From: Spirochaetota bacterium
Lineage (GTDB): Bacteria; Spirochaetota; Spirochaetia; Treponematales; UBA12059
Length of the DNA stretch: 64,000 bases
Assembly: GCA_018262985.1 (NCBI GenBank)
Contig: JADFDI010000012.1
Location: 30,657 to 94,656, forward strand
Reading direction: 5' to 3'
Below are positions 1 through 8,517 of the stretch, one piece after another (position 1 is the stretch's first letter; every line of letters starts with the position of its first letter). A model generated the notes under the pieces. The model made no database searches. It worked only from the letters and a program-made list of their open reading frames with translations, and was not told the origin of the DNA. The position numbers were made by a program, and so were the translations under genes.

Positions 1-1
1 C

Positions 2-103
2 GCCCTCGTGCGCGTGCGGCTCGACCCGCGCGCCCCCGGCGGCCGCCGCGTCGAGTACTGGGAGGGAGTGCGCTTCGTCCCGCTCAAGGGCGCCAACTCG
101 TGA
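2..103 (+). CDS. 3' end of an unidentified gene (truncated by the window edge)
   Basis: An open frame runs from the window edge to a TGA at 101-103 and encodes the last 33 residues of a protein. The tail contains the string VEYWEGVRFVPLKGANS. I do not recognise the family. The stop overlaps the GTG start of the next gene in a GTGA arrangement (100-103), so the two genes are probably translationally coupled and share an operon. Coding by frame and overlap is likely; function is unknown. Confidence 0.5.
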   Translation, partial: ALVRVRLDPRAPGGRRVEYWEGVRFVPLKGANS

Positions 104-570
104 CGAAGCCGTGGGGGAAGGGAGGCGGCGCGGCGCGCGGGAAGGACGACGGGCGGGGAAGGAAAAGGCCGGCGACGCGCTTCCTCTTCGACGCCTGCGC
201 CCTCGACCGCCTGCTCGACGACGGCGAGGCCGCGGGAGAGCTCGCCGGGCGGCGCGACCTGCGCCTCCTCGTCGCGCCCGTCGTGGACGCCCAGCTCGCG
301 GCGACGCCCGACGAAGCGCGGCGGGCCGGCTTGCTCGCGCTGGCGGGGGAGCTCTTCTCGCGGGTGGCCGCGCCCGAGCCGGAACCCGGGCGGAGCGCGG
401 GCGACGCGGCCGACCGGGCCATCCTGGAGGCGGCGCGCGCGGCGAAGGCGGTGCTGGTGACGGACGACCGGAAGCTGCTGGAGATCGCCGCGCGCGAGGG
501 GGCCGACGCCCTGGCGTGGCGCGATTTCAGGCGCCGCGTGGTCCTGGCGGGTCCGAAGCGCGCGAAATGA
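100..570 (+). CDS. PIN-domain protein (VapC-like putative RNase)
   Basis: A 156-residue protein with a GTG start that overlaps the stop of the upstream gene. After about 25 basic, low-complexity residues comes a PIN-like core: FLFDACALDRLLDD with the first acidic residue at about D31, then DAADRAILEAA and the C-terminal VTDDRKLLEIA, which supply further acidic residues of the metal site. PIN proteins are Mg2+/Mn2+-dependent RNases, often toxins. No small antitoxin-like gene is visible beside it, although the partner could lie off the left edge. The overlap with an upstream gene argues for a housekeeping operon member rather than a classic toxin. Family call is fairly secure; substrate is unknown. 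Confidence 0.6.
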   Translation: MTKPWGKGGGAARGKDDGRGRKRPATRFLFDACALDRLLDDGEAAGELAGRRDLRLLVAPVVDAQLAATPDEARRAGLLALAGELFSRVAAPEPEPGRSAGDAADRAILEAARAAKAVLVTDDRKLLEIAAREGADALAWRDFRRRVVLAGPKRAK

Positions 571-572
571 AG

Positions 573-595
573 GCGCCGCCCCTGAAGGGCGGCGC
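573..595 (+). terminator. GC hairpin after the PIN gene
   Basis: A perfect 9-bp inverted repeat, GCGCCGCCC and GGGCGGCGC, with the loop ctgaa lies 2 bases after the PIN stop codon. There is no U-tract, so it may be a transcript-end or stability hairpin rather than a classical intrinsic terminator. Confidence 0.35.
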
Positions 596-711
596 GGCGG
601 AAGCGGGCTGCGGGAACTTTTGGCGGCGCGCGCTCGGGGCGCGAAGGCGGGCCCGCCTGAAGGGTCGAAGCGACCGGGCGGGCGTGCCCGCTTCTTCGTC
701 CCCTCCCTTCC

Positions 712-744
712 GGACCTTCCCTCCCCTTGCCCCGGCGAAGGTCC
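712..744 (-). terminator. Hairpin directly after argS
   Basis: GGACCTTC (712-719) and GAAGGTCC (737-744) form an 8-bp stem that begins at the base next to the argS stop codon (745-747, read on the minus strand). No U-run follows, so it is a candidate 3'-end structure only. Confidence 0.3.
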
Positions 745-2490
745 CTACATGCGCTTGACGGTGGCGATGCCGAGCAGCGAGAGGCCGCGCTCGAGCCCGT
801 CCGCCACGGCGGCGCAGAGGGCGAGGCGGCCGCGCTTCGCGGCCTCGTCGGGGGCCGTCATGACGGGGCACTTCTCGTAGAAGTGGTGGAAGCTCGCGGC
901 GAGCTCGTAGAGCCAGGTGCAGAGGCGGTGGGGCTCGAGCGAGCGGGCCACCTGCTCGACCACGTCGCCGAACGCGAGGAGGTGGCGGGCGAGCGCGTGC
1001 TCCTCGCTCGCGTCGACGGAGGGCGCCTGGCCGAGGACCGAGGCGTGGTCGACGCCGGCCTTGCGGAAGATGCTCATGATGCGCACGTAGGCGTTCTGGA
1101 GGTAGGGGGCGGTGTTGCCCTCGAACGCGAGCATGCGGTCCCAGTCGAAGACGTAGTCCTTGATGCGGTCGTTGGAGAGGTCGGCGTACTTGACCGCGCC
1201 GATGCCCACGGCGCGGGCGACCGCGCGCTTCTCTTCCTCGGGGAAGTCCGGGCTCTTGGCGGCGACGATGGCGTAGGCGCGCTCGAGGGCCTCGGCGAGG
1301 AGGTCCTGGAGGCGGACGCTCTCGCCCGCGCGCGTCTTGAAGGGCTTGCCGTCGTCGCCGAGGATGGAGCCGAAGGGCACGTGCTCGGCGCGCACCCCCT
1401 CGGAGAGCCAGCGCGCGGCGCGGGCGCCCTCGAAGATCATGGCGAAGTGCTGCTTCTGCGGGGCGCCGGTGACGTAGACGAGGCGGTCGGCGTGCAGGTC
1501 GCGGACGCGGTGGCGGATGGCCGCGAGGTCGGTGGTGTCGTAGCCGTAGCCGCCGTCGCCCTTCCGCACGATGAGCGGGACGGGCTTGCCGTCCTTGCCC
1601 TTAAAGGCCGGGAGGAAGAGGCAGAGCGCGCCGTCGCTCACGGTGGCGACGCCGGAGCGCTCGAGCTCGGCTGCCACGTCGCTCAGCATGGGATTGTAGA
1701 AGCTCTCGCCGAAGTAGTCCCCGTCGTCGAGGAGGACGCCGAGCGTCGCGTAGACCTCGGCGAAATGGTGCTTGGACTCCTCGACGAGCTCGCGCCAGAG
1801 GGCGACGGTCTCCTCGTCGCCGCCCTGGAGGGCCACGACCCTGAGGCGGCTCCGCTCGGCGAAATCGGGTTCGGCGTCGAAGCGGGCCTTGGCTTCGCGG
1901 TAGAGGGCGTTGAGGTCGCCGATCTCGCGCTTCTGGCCCGGCTTCCAGCCGAGCTCGCGCACGTGCTCGACGAGCATGCCGAACTGGGTGCCCCAGTCGC
2001 CGAGGTGGTTGCGGCGGAGCACCTCGTGGCCCTGGAACATGAGCACGCGGGCCAGGGCGTCGCCGATGATGGTCGAGCGGATGTGGCCGACGTGCATCTC
2101 CTTGGCGACGTTGGGGGCGGAGTAGTCGATGACGACGCGCTCGCCCTTCGCGGCGCGGGCGGCGCCCGAGCGGCCGTCGGCGGACAGCTCGGCGACGAGG
2201 CGCGCGAGGGCGGCCGGGGCGAGGGTGACGTTGACGAAGCCGGGGCCGGCCACCTCGACCTTCGAGGCGAGGTCGCCGAGCGCGAGCTTGCCCACGACGG
2301 CGTCGGCCACCTCGCGGGGGGCCTTGCCGAGGCGCTTGCCGAGGCCCATGGCGAAGTTGGCCTGGAGGTCGCCGTGGCGCGCGTCGGCGGCCCACTTGAC
2401 CTGGGGGTCCGCGTCGGCGGCCTCGGGCCCGAAGGCGGCGGCGATGGCCCTGGAGAAGGCGGCGGCGAGCTCGGCCTGGATGTTCGTCAC
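745..2490 (-). CDS. argS: Arginyl-tRNA synthetase
   Basis: A 581-residue class I aminoacyl-tRNA synthetase that charges tRNA-Arg in the cytoplasm. The N-terminal Add-1-like domain (about 1-110) is followed by the HIGH-type motif in APNVAKEMHVGHIRS (HVGH about 133-136), HLGDWGTQFGML, and the degenerate KMSKS-region sequence GKPFKTRAGESVRLQDLL. The C-terminal anticodon-binding helical domain ends in LLGIATVKRM. The GTG start at 2490 was chosen because GGAGG lies 8 bases upstream and the next residues (MTNIQAEL) fit the family N-terminus. A weak promoter candidate (TATCAT near 2525-2535 on the minus strand) precedes it. It is divergent from the transporter gene that follows. Confidence 0.95.
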   Translation of the reverse strand: MTNIQAELAAAFSRAIAAAFGPEAADADPQVKWAADARHGDLQANFAMGLGKRLGKAPREVADAVVGKLALGDLASKVEVAGPGFVNVTLAPAALARLVAELSADGRSGAARAAKGERVVIDYSAPNVAKEMHVGHIRSTIIGDALARVLMFQGHEVLRRNHLGDWGTQFGMLVEHVRELGWKPGQKREIGDLNALYREAKARFDAEPDFAERSRLRVVALQGGDEETVALWRELVEESKHHFAEVYATLGVLLDDGDYFGESFYNPMLSDVAAELERSGVATVSDGALCLFLPAFKGKDGKPVPLIVRKGDGGYGYDTTDLAAIRHRVRDLHADRLVYVTGAPQKQHFAMIFEGARAARWLSEGVRAEHVPFGSILGDDGKPFKTRAGESVRLQDLLAEALERAYAIVAAKSPDFPEEEKRAVARAVGIGAVKYADLSNDRIKDYVFDWDRMLAFEGNTAPYLQNAYVRIMSIFRKAGVDHASVLGQAPSVDASEEHALARHLLAFGDVVEQVARSLEPHRLCTWLYELAASFHHFYEKCPVMTAPDEAAKRGRLALCAAVADGLERGLSLLGIATVKRM

Positions 2491-2718
2491 TGTGGATTCC
2501 TCCGCGATGGTCGTTTGCCCTCGGATGATACGCGAAAAGCGGGCCGCTCGTCGACCGCCCGCGCGGAACGGGGATGGATGAGGGGGCCCGGGAGGGGAAG
2601 GAAGGGACGCCCGCGGCGGCGGAGCCATCGCGGAGGGGAAAGACGGCGCCCCTGCCTTTCCCCCCGGACGGATCCGACCCGTTTGCGCCCGCCGCCCTCC
2701 GTCGCTAGACTCGGACCC

Positions 2719-4932
2719 ATGGCACAGCTTTCCCCGGCCGCGAGGCGGCGCGCTCGCGGTTCGTACTACGCGTTCAACGTGCTCAACTCGGTCTCGTTCG
2801 CGCTGCTGTCCGGAAGCTTCGTGACGCTGCTCGCGCTCCGGCTCGGCGCGACGGGGACGGAGCTCGGCCTGCTCAACGCGTTCGGCTACGCGACCTTCTT
2901 CTTCATGCCGCTCGGGAAGCGCCTGGTCAGGCGGCACCGCATCGTCGGGGTGTACGCGTTCGGCTGGGCGGCCCGCTACCTGGGCATGGCGCCGATTTTG
3001 GCGGCGCCTTTCCTCTCGGGCGCGGGCCATGACGCTCTGGCGATAGGGGCGGTGCTGCTCGGGTCCGCGCTGTTCAACGTGTTCCGCGGCGTCGGGATGA
3101 TCGGCAACAACCCGGTGCTCGCGCACCTGGGGGAGGGGCGCGACCGCGGGGCCTTCATCATGACGGTGCAGGTGATAGCCAACGTGGCGGGCATGGGGAC
3201 GAGCCTCGCGGCGGCCCTGCTGCTCGGCCGCGACGCGGGGACCGGGCTCTACGCGACCCTGGTCGGCGCGGGCATGGCGGCGGGGCTCGCGGGCACCATG
3301 CTGCTCACGCGCGTGCCGGAGCCGGAGGAGTACCGGCCGGCGGCGGACTCCTCCGCCTTCCGCACGGCGCGCGACTCGTTCCGCGACAAGGGGTACCGCG
3401 CCTTCCTCGCGGTGTTCCTGCCGGTGTCGGTGGCCTCGGGCGCGGCGCGCTCGTTCCTGCCCGTGTGGGCCAAGACCGTGTACGCGCAGGGCGACGACCT
3501 GGTCATGTTGTGGTCGCTCCTCGCCTCGCTCGGCTCGGTGAGCGTGGGGCTCGTGATGAAGCGGGTCATCGACCGGCTCGGCGCCAAGCCGCTCTACGCG
3601 ATACTGGGCGCGGCGGCGGCGCTGGCCCTGGCGCCGGTGGCGGTCTCGCCCGGCTTCGGGACGGCGCTCGGCGCGGCCCTCTTCGCGGGCGGCGTCACCT
3701 TCCTGGCCAGCTTCGGCCTCGCGGGCGCGGAGAACGCGGGGCAGACCTACCACTTCGCGCTGGTGCCGCGCGAGCGCACGCTCGACCTGTCCATCGTCTA
3801 CTTCGTGGCGTTCGGCCTCGGGGGAACGGTCGGCGCCTCGGCGGGCGGCTTCCTGCTCGACGCGCTCGAGGGCGCGGGCGTCGGCGTCGCGGACGCCTAC
3901 CGGGCGCTCTTCGCCTCGAGCGCCCTCGTGCTCGGCGCGGGCGCCCTGCTGACCCGGCGCCTGACCTCGCTCGACGCGCTGCCGATCCGCGAGTCGCTGG
4001 GCGTGCTCTTCTCGCCCCGAGATCTCAAGGCCTTCGACCTGCTCGGTCGCCTCGAGCGCTCGGAGGACCCGGGAGAGGAGGTCCGCATCATCCACGAGCT
4101 CGGCGAGCTCGCGAACGCGCGATCCTCGCGCGAGCTGGGCCGCTACCTCGCGTCGCCCCGCTTCGAGGTGCGCATCGAGGCCCTGCTGGCCCTCGAGAAC
4201 CTGGAGCGGGTGGACGAGCGGACCCTCGCGGCCTTGGCCGCCGAGATCGAGCGCAACCCCTACACCACCGCCTACGTGGCGGCGCGCATCCTCGGAAAAC
4301 GCGGCGGGGCGCAGCATGTTCCGTTGATCCGCGAGGCTGCGGCCTCCGACGACTACATGCTGTCCGGGGCGGCCATCATCGCGCTCGCGCGGCTGGGGGA
4401 CTCGGAGAGCGCGGAACTCGTCGAGCGCCTGCTGACCGCGACGGACAACCCTCGCGTGCGGATCGCGTGCGCGAGCGCCCTCGAGATCTTCGGCGACCGT
4501 CGCGCGGTGCCGGCTTTGGTGGCCTCGCTGCGAAGGCAGGGCGGTCCCGGCTTCGCGAGCGACGAGCTCGTGCTGGCCATAGCCTCGCTGCTCGGATTGC
4601 TGGGGGGCTTCTACCCTATCTTCCGCCTGTACCGGGAGGATCGCGACGAGGCGCTCGACGCCCTGCGCTCGGCGTTCCGCGACCGGACGCCCCCGCCCGA
4701 CCGCGACGACGCCGCCCGCTACGACGAGGCGCTCGACGCGTTGTTCGCCGCGCCGGACGACGGGGCGCCGATGGCCCGCCTCTGCTTCGCGCTCGGGGTG
4801 GAACCCGGCGCCGAGATCGTGCTGGCCGAGGCCGCGCTCGACGCCAACCTTTCGCGGCCCGAGCTCAAGCTATTCACCGCGGCCTACGTGGCGCTCGGCG
4901 GCGCCCGGACGGCGGACGTCCCTAGGCGTTGA
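2719..4932 (+). CDS. Major facilitator transporter fused to a HEAT-like repeat domain
   Basis: A 737-residue inner-membrane protein. Residues 1 to about 415 form a major facilitator core with about 12 hydrophobic segments (for example NSVSFALLSGSFVTLLALRL, and GTVGASAGGFLLDA near the end). The last 320 residues are soluble and built of alpha-helical repeats of HEAT/PBS-lyase type: RSSRELGRYLASPRFEVRIE, AALAAEIERNPYTTAYVAAR, AASDDYMLSGAAIIALARLG, TATDNPRVRIACASALEIFG. Ordinary MFS carriers have about 400-450 residues, so the repeat module is an addition, perhaps a docking or regulatory platform. The substrate is not evident. A TAGACT box 12 bases before the ATG may be the -10 element of a short-leader transcript. 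Confidence 0.75.
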   Translation: MAQLSPAARRRARGSYYAFNVLNSVSFALLSGSFVTLLALRLGATGTELGLLNAFGYATFFFMPLGKRLVRRHRIVGVYAFGWAARYLGMAPILAAPFLSGAGHDALAIGAVLLGSALFNVFRGVGMIGNNPVLAHLGEGRDRGAFIMTVQVIANVAGMGTSLAAALLLGRDAGTGLYATLVGAGMAAGLAGTMLLTRVPEPEEYRPAADSSAFRTARDSFRDKGYRAFLAVFLPVSVASGAARSFLPVWAKTVYAQGDDLVMLWSLLASLGSVSVGLVMKRVIDRLGAKPLYAILGAAAALALAPVAVSPGFGTALGAALFAGGVTFLASFGLAGAENAGQTYHFALVPRERTLDLSIVYFVAFGLGGTVGASAGGFLLDALEGAGVGVADAYRALFASSALVLGAGALLTRRLTSLDALPIRESLGVLFSPRDLKAFDLLGRLERSEDPGEEVRIIHELGELANARSSRELGRYLASPRFEVRIEALLALENLERVDERTLAALAAEIERNPYTTAYVAARILGKRGGAQHVPLIREAAASDDYMLSGAAIIALARLGDSESAELVERLLTATDNPRVRIACASALEIFGDRRAVPALVASLRRQGGPGFASDELVLAIASLLGLLGGFYPIFRLYREDRDEALDALRSAFRDRTPPPDRDDAARYDEALDALFAAPDDGAPMARLCFALGVEPGAEIVLAEAALDANLSRPELKLFTAAYVALGGARTADVPRR

Positions 4933-4957
4933 CCCGCCGCCCGCGACGGGCTATAAA
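4929..4957 (+). promoter_or_regulatory. sigma-70-type promoter of tRNA-Leu
   Basis: TTGACC (4929-4934), a 17-base spacer and TATAAA (4952-4957) make a near-consensus promoter. The -35 box overlaps the stop codon of the transporter gene. Transcription would begin near 4964, about 20 bases before the mature tRNA. Confidence 0.7.
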
Positions 4958-4982
4958 AGTCCCGCGCCTCGAAGCGGCGCGC

Positions 4983-5063
4983 GCCGGGGTGGTGGAACGG
5001 TAGACACCGGGGACTTAAAATCCCCTGCCGCAAGGCGTACGGGTTCAAGTCCCGTTCCCGGCA
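4983..5063 (+). tRNA. tRNA-Leu (anticodon UAA)
   Basis: An 81-base class II tRNA. The acceptor strands are GCCGGGG (4983-4989) and TCCCGGC (5056-5062), with discriminator A at 5063. The anticodon loop is CTTAAAA, giving TAA, which reads UUA and UUG. The extended variable arm GCCGCAAGGC is typical of tRNA-Leu. The T-arm is ACGGG-TTCAAGT-CCCGT. The 3' CCA is not encoded. The gene has its own promoter and is followed by a 12-bp hairpin. Its 3' 17 bases recur at 5254-5270. Confidence 0.95.
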
Positions 5064-5070
5064 ACGAATG

Positions 5071-5100
5071 AACGAAGAGGGCCAACGAGCCCTCTTCGTT
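5071..5100 (+). terminator. Terminator-like hairpin after tRNA-Leu
   Basis: AACGAAGAGGGC (5071-5082) and GCCCTCTTCGTT (5089-5100) form a perfect 12-bp stem with a 6-base loop, starting 8 bases after the tRNA. It is followed by ATTTATGG, a weak T-rich tail. Confidence 0.6.
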
Positions 5101-5255
5101 ATTTATGGAAGCCGGGAAAGGGGCTTGAACCGAGCGGACCCCCGACCGGCGCGAACCGGTGAGCGACGGGTGGGGAAAGCGCGCCAAGGATGGCGCGCGT
5201 CGGTCCGCGAGGCGGCCCGGAGGCTCCCGCGCACGAAGCGCGGAGCCGGAGGGAA

Positions 5256-5393
5256 GTCCCGTTCCCGGCATCAGCGTGAAGCGCTTCGCGCTTCACGGCG
5301 CCGAAGGCAAAGGCTTCGGCGATCGCTCGACGCGGCCTCACGGCCGCCGGCCCACGGACCCTCTTCGACATTTATGGAAGCCGGGAACGGGAC
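5256..5393. repeat. Element with 14-bp terminal inverted repeats derived from the tRNA 3' end
   Basis: GTCCCGTTCCCGGC (5256-5269) and its exact reverse complement (5380-5393) bound a 138-base segment containing three internal hairpins. The left repeat, extended to 17 bases (5254-5270), is identical to the 3' end of the adjacent tRNA-Leu (5047-5063). The stretch CCCTCTTCG-ATTTATGGAAGCCGGGAA also recurs (5090-5117 and 5359-5387) with a few changes. It may be a decayed mobile element or a locally amplified structural repeat. Confidence 0.55.
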
Positions 5394-5425
5394 CGGCGTC
5401 TCGCCGCCTTGTCCGATCCGGGAAC

Positions 5426-5635
5426 TCAGCCCGTGACGCCCTTCAGGGTGTACCCGGCTTCGGAGACGGCGGCGGAGAGCGCGGTGTCGAGGAAGCCTTC
5501 GCCCTCGACCACAGCCTGGCCGTCGACCACGGTGACCTCGGCGGACTTGATGCCCTTGACGCCGAGCAGGGCGGACTTGACGCGCATGGCGCAGTGGCCG
5601 CAGCTCATGCCTTCGATCTTCAGGATCTTCTTCAT
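5426..5635 (-). CDS. copZ: Copper chaperone, HMA domain (CopZ-like)
   Basis: A 69-residue protein that is a single heavy-metal-associated domain, with the Cu(I)-binding motif MSCGHC near the N-terminus (MKKILKIEGMSCGHCAMRVK). CopZ-type proteins deliver Cu(I) to the N-terminal domains of CopA and can load CsoR. The ATG at 5635 was chosen over an upstream ATG because GGAGGAA lies 6 bases before it and the protein then starts as the family does. It lies 64 bases downstream of copA on the same strand, as the last gene of the copper operon. Confidence 0.85.
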   Translation of the reverse strand: MKKILKIEGMSCGHCAMRVKSALLGVKGIKSAEVTVVDGQAVVEGEGFLDTALSAAVSEAGYTLKGVTG

Positions 5636-5699
5636 GTCGGTTCCTCCGACGGATTCGGTATCGGACGGCATGCGCCGTCCGGGGCTCCGGCCGCCTTCT

Positions 5700-8159
5700 T
5701 CAGGCGCTCGCCTTGAAGCGCCTGAGCCTGAGCGCGTTGGTGACCACGGATACGGACGAGAGGGCCATGGCCGCGGCGGCGATGACCGGGTTGAGGAGGG
5801 GGCCGCCGAAGGCGTAGAGGAGCCCCGCGGCCACGGGAATGCCGAGGACGTTGTAGCCGAAGGCCCAGAAGAGGTTCTGGCGGATGTTGCGGATGACCGC
5901 GCGCGAGAGGCGCATGGCCGTGGGCACGTCGGTCAGCTCGGAGCGCATCAGGACGACGTCCGCGCTCTCCATGGCGACGTCGGTGCCCGAGCCGATGGCG
6001 ACGCCCAGGTCGGCGCGCGCCAGCGCCGGGGCGTCGTTGATGCCGTCGCCCACCATGGCCACCTTGCGGCCCTCGGCCTGCAGCTTGGCCACCTCGGCTG
6101 CCTTGTCGGCGGGCAGCACCTCGGCGAGCACGCGATCGATGCCCACCTGGCGGGCGATGGCCTCCGCGGCGCGGCGCGAGTCGCCCGTGATCATGGCCAC
6201 CTCGATGCCCATGCGCCTCAGGGCGGCCACGGCCGCGGCGCTCGATTCCTTGACGGTGTCCGCGACGGCGACGAGCCCGAGCCAGCGGCCGTCGGCGGCC
6301 ACGATGAGCGGGGTCTTGCCCTCGCCCGAAAGCCGCTCGACCGCGGCCGCCGCCCCGGAGACGTCGACGCCGGCGGCCGCCATGTGGCGCGCGTTGCCGA
6401 TGAGGACGGCTCGGCCGCCCACCGCGGCGCGTATGCCATGGCCGGGCACGGCCTCGAAGTCCGACACCTCGCCGAGGGACAGGCCCCGCGCGGCGGCCGC
6501 CTTCACGACGGCTTCCCCCAGGGGATGCTCGCTGGCTTTTTCCGCCGCGGCGGCGAGCGCGAGGAGCTCGTCCCCGCCCACGCCGGGCGCGGCGACGAGG
6601 TCGGTCAGCGCGGGCTCGCCCTTGGTGATGGTGCCGGTCTTGTCCAGCACCACGGTGTCGATGGCGTGCGCCGTCTCGAGGGCCCCGCCGGACTTGAAGA
6701 GCACGCCGGACTCGGCGCCGCGCCCGGTGCCCACCATGATGGCGGTGGGCGTCGCGAGCCCGAGGGCGCAGGGACAGGCGATGGTCAGCACCGCCACGAA
6801 CACGGTCAGGGCGAAGACGACGCCGTGCCCGAGGGCCAGCCAGGTGCCCGCGGCGACGAGCGCGATGACGAAGACCGCCGGCACGAAATAGCCGGAGACC
6901 ACGTCGGCCATTCGCGCGATGGGCGCCTTCGAGCCCTGCGCGTCCTCCACCAGCTTGACGATGCGCGCGAGCGCCGTGTCGGCGCCGACCTCGGTGGCGC
7001 GGACGGTCAGGGCGCCGTGCTTGTTGAGGCTGGCGCCCACCACGCGGTCGCCCGGCGCCTTGTCGACGGGCAGGCTCTCGCCGGTGAGCATCGACTCGTC
7101 CACGGCGCCCGAACCCGAAACGACGACCCCGTCGACCGGGATCTTCTCGCCGGGGCGTACCAGCACGAGGTCCCCTGCCTCGACCTCCTCGATCGGCAGC
7201 TCCTGCTCGGCGCCGTCGTGGAGCACGGTCGCGGTCTTCGGCCGGAGCCCCATGAGCTTCTTGATCGATTCGCTCGTGCGGCCCTTCGAGCCGGCCTCTA
7301 GCCACTTGCCGAGCAGGATGAGCGTGATGATGACGCCCACCGTCTCGTAGTAGAGGCTTTCGACCATGCCGTGCTCGCCGCGGGCGATGCCGGCGGTCGA
7401 CCAGAGGCTGTAGGCGAGCGCCGCCGAGGTGCCGATGGCGATGAGGGAGTCCATGTTGGGGGCGCGGTGCCAAAGGGCCTTGAAGCCCACGCGGTAGAAG
7501 CGCGAGCCCGCTACCATGACGGGGATGACGAGGGCGAGCTGGGCGAGCGCGAAGCGGAGGCCTTGGTGCATGGGGTCGAGCGCCTGAGGCACGGGCCAGC
7601 CGAGCATCATGCCCATGGCCAGGTAGAAAAGGGGGATCGAGAGGGCGGCGGAGACGAGGAAGCGGTTCTTCAGCGAGCGGATCTCGCGCTCCTTCTCCTC
7701 GCGATGGGCGTCGACGCGGTCCGCCGTCTCTAGCGCGCGGGGTTCGTAGCCCGCCTTGCGGATGGCGTCCTTGAGCGCGGAGACGCGCGTCAGCGCAGGA
7801 TCGTAGCGCACGGTCGCGCGCTCGGTGGCCAGGTTGACGGACGCGAGCTTCACGCCGGCCGTGCGCGAGAGCGCGCGCTCCACCGCCGCGGAGCAGGAGG
7901 CGCAGGTCATGCCGCCGACGGGGATGACCGCCTCCTTCTCGGAGCGGTCGTCCACGGCTTCGTATCCGGCCTTCGCCACCGCCGCCTTGATGTCGTCGAC
8001 TCCCAGCGCGGCGTCGTCGAACGAGACCGTGAGCCGCTCCGTGGCGAAATTCACCGAGGCCTCGGCCACCCCGCCGAGCTTGCGGACGGCCCGCTCCGAA
8101 GCCTGCGCGCAGGATGCGCAGGTCATGCCCTGTATCTTCAGGTCCAGCGCCTTGATCAT
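5700..8159 (-). CDS. copA: Cu(+)-exporting P-type ATPase
   Basis: An 819-residue P1B-type ATPase of the inner membrane that exports Cu(I) at the cost of ATP. There are two N-terminal HMA domains with CASC motifs (C14/C17 and C86/C89), eight predicted membrane helices, the actuator loop TGES (359-362), the transport-site CPC (462-464), the phosphorylation motif DKTGT (506-510), an SEHPLG nucleotide-binding motif and [10 protein letters not shown] near the C-terminus. The CPC and the two HMA domains mark copper specificity. Between csoR (32 bases upstream) and copZ, it forms a csoR-copA-copZ operon. A strong purine-rich RBS precedes the ATG. Confidence 0.95.
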   Translation of the reverse strand: MIKALDLKIQGMTCASCAQASERAVRKLGGVAEASVNFATERLTVSFDDAALGVDDIKAAVAKAGYEAVDDRSEKEAVIPVGGMTCASCSAAVERALSRTAGVKLASVNLATERATVRYDPALTRVSALKDAIRKAGYEPRALETADRVDAHREEKEREIRSLKNRFLVSAALSIPLFYLAMGMMLGWPVPQALDPMHQGLRFALAQLALVIPVMVAGSRFYRVGFKALWHRAPNMDSLIAIGTSAALAYSLWSTAGIARGEHGMVESLYYETVGVIITLILLGKWLEAGSKGRTSESIKKLMGLRPKTATVLHDGAEQELPIEEVEAGDLVLVRPGEKIPVDGVVVSGSGAVDESMLTGESLPVDKAPGDRVVGASLNKHGALTVRATEVGADTALARIVKLVEDAQGSKAPIARMADVVSGYFVPAVFVIALVAAGTWLALGHGVVFALTVFVAVLTIACPCALGLATPTAIMVGTGRGAESGVLFKSGGALETAHAIDTVVLDKTGTITKGEPALTDLVAAPGVGGDELLALAAAAEKASEHPLGEAVVKAAAARGLSLGEVSDFEAVPGHGIRAAVGGRAVLIGNARHMAAAGVDVSGAAAAVERLSGEGKTPLIVAADGRWLGLVAVADTVKESSAAAVAALRRMGIEVAMITGDSRRAAEAIARQVGIDRVLAEVLPADKAAEVAKLQAEGRKVAMVGDGINDAPALARADLGVAIGSGTDVAMESADVVLMRSELTDVPTAMRLSRAVIRNIRQNLFWAFGYNVLGIPVAAGLLYAFGGPLLNPVIAAAAMALSSVSVVTNALRLRRFKASA

Positions 8160-8191
8160 CGCGATTCCTTCCCTCCCGCGTTCCGCGGGTC

Positions 8192-8467
8192 TCAGTTGCC
8201 GAGGTAGCGCTCGAGGATGAGCGCGATCTCGTCCATTTTCTCCCGCCCGTTCCCCGACTCGATCGCGTCCTTGACGCAGGTGTCGATGTGCTGCCGGAGC
8301 ACGAGCAGGTTCGCCTTCTTCAGCAGGGCCATCGTGGCGAGCACCTGCTTCGACACGTCGATGCAGTAGCGGTCGTCCTCGATCATGCGGACGACGGCGT
8401 CCACTTGGCCGCGCGCGGTCTTGAGCAGGTTGAGCGCCTCGGCGCTCCGACAGGTCGTATGGTCCAC
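8192..8467 (-). CDS. csoR: Copper-sensing repressor CsoR
   Basis: A 91-residue all-helical DUF156 repressor. The Cu(I)-binding triad of the CsoR branch is complete: Cys35 (YCIDV), His60 and Cys64 (RQHIDTCV). This separates it from nickel-type (RcnR) and formaldehyde-type (FrmR) relatives. In the family, copper binding releases DNA and derepresses the copper exporter. It is the first gene of the csoR-copA-copZ unit; a GC-rich palindrome that fits CsoR operators lies about 180 bases upstream, just after a good promoter, so autoregulation is expected. Confidence 0.92.
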   Translation of the reverse strand: MDHTTCRSAEALNLLKTARGQVDAVVRMIEDDRYCIDVSKQVLATMALLKKANLLVLRQHIDTCVKDAIESGNGREKMDEIALILERYLGN

Positions 8468-8517
8468 GAGCTACTCCTCGATATGGCCGCGGTCGGTCCC
8501 TCTCGCCAGGTTCCCCC

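Larger units (their letters stand above)
5064..5425. other. Non-coding gap of hairpin-rich repeats downstream of tRNA-Leu
   Basis: No plausible gene lies in these 362 bases; the open frames crossing it on the minus strand are antisense to the tRNA. It contains at least five perfect or near-perfect hairpins (5179-5198, 5222-5247, 5276-5296, 5299-5321, 5332-5347), one terminator-like hairpin (5071-5100), a second copy of the tRNA 3' tail (5254-5270) and two inverted copies of that tail (5111-5124 imperfect, 5380-5393 exact). Confidence 0.7.

Noticed and set aside
727..2718. Long plus-strand frame antisense to argS, in line with the transporter frame
   Set aside because: It is the shadow of argS in high-GC DNA (third-codon G/C makes antisense frames open). 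The transporter gene begins at 2719, with membrane segments only after that.
3465..4925. Plus-strand Arg-rich frame inside the transporter gene
   Set aside because: Pure Arg/Ala/Gly composition is typical of an out-of-frame reading of GC-rich coding DNA.
5102..5130. A second, minus-strand tRNA suggested by an inverted TTCAAG-CCC tail
   Set aside because: The rest of a cloverleaf cannot be drawn upstream of it; it is only an inverted copy of the tRNA 3' end.
4951..5271. Minus-strand frames across the tRNA and the hairpin gap
   Set aside because: They are antisense to the tRNA and to repeats, with no RBS; GTGLEPVR and GDFKSPVSTV are typical false translations of tRNA-Leu.
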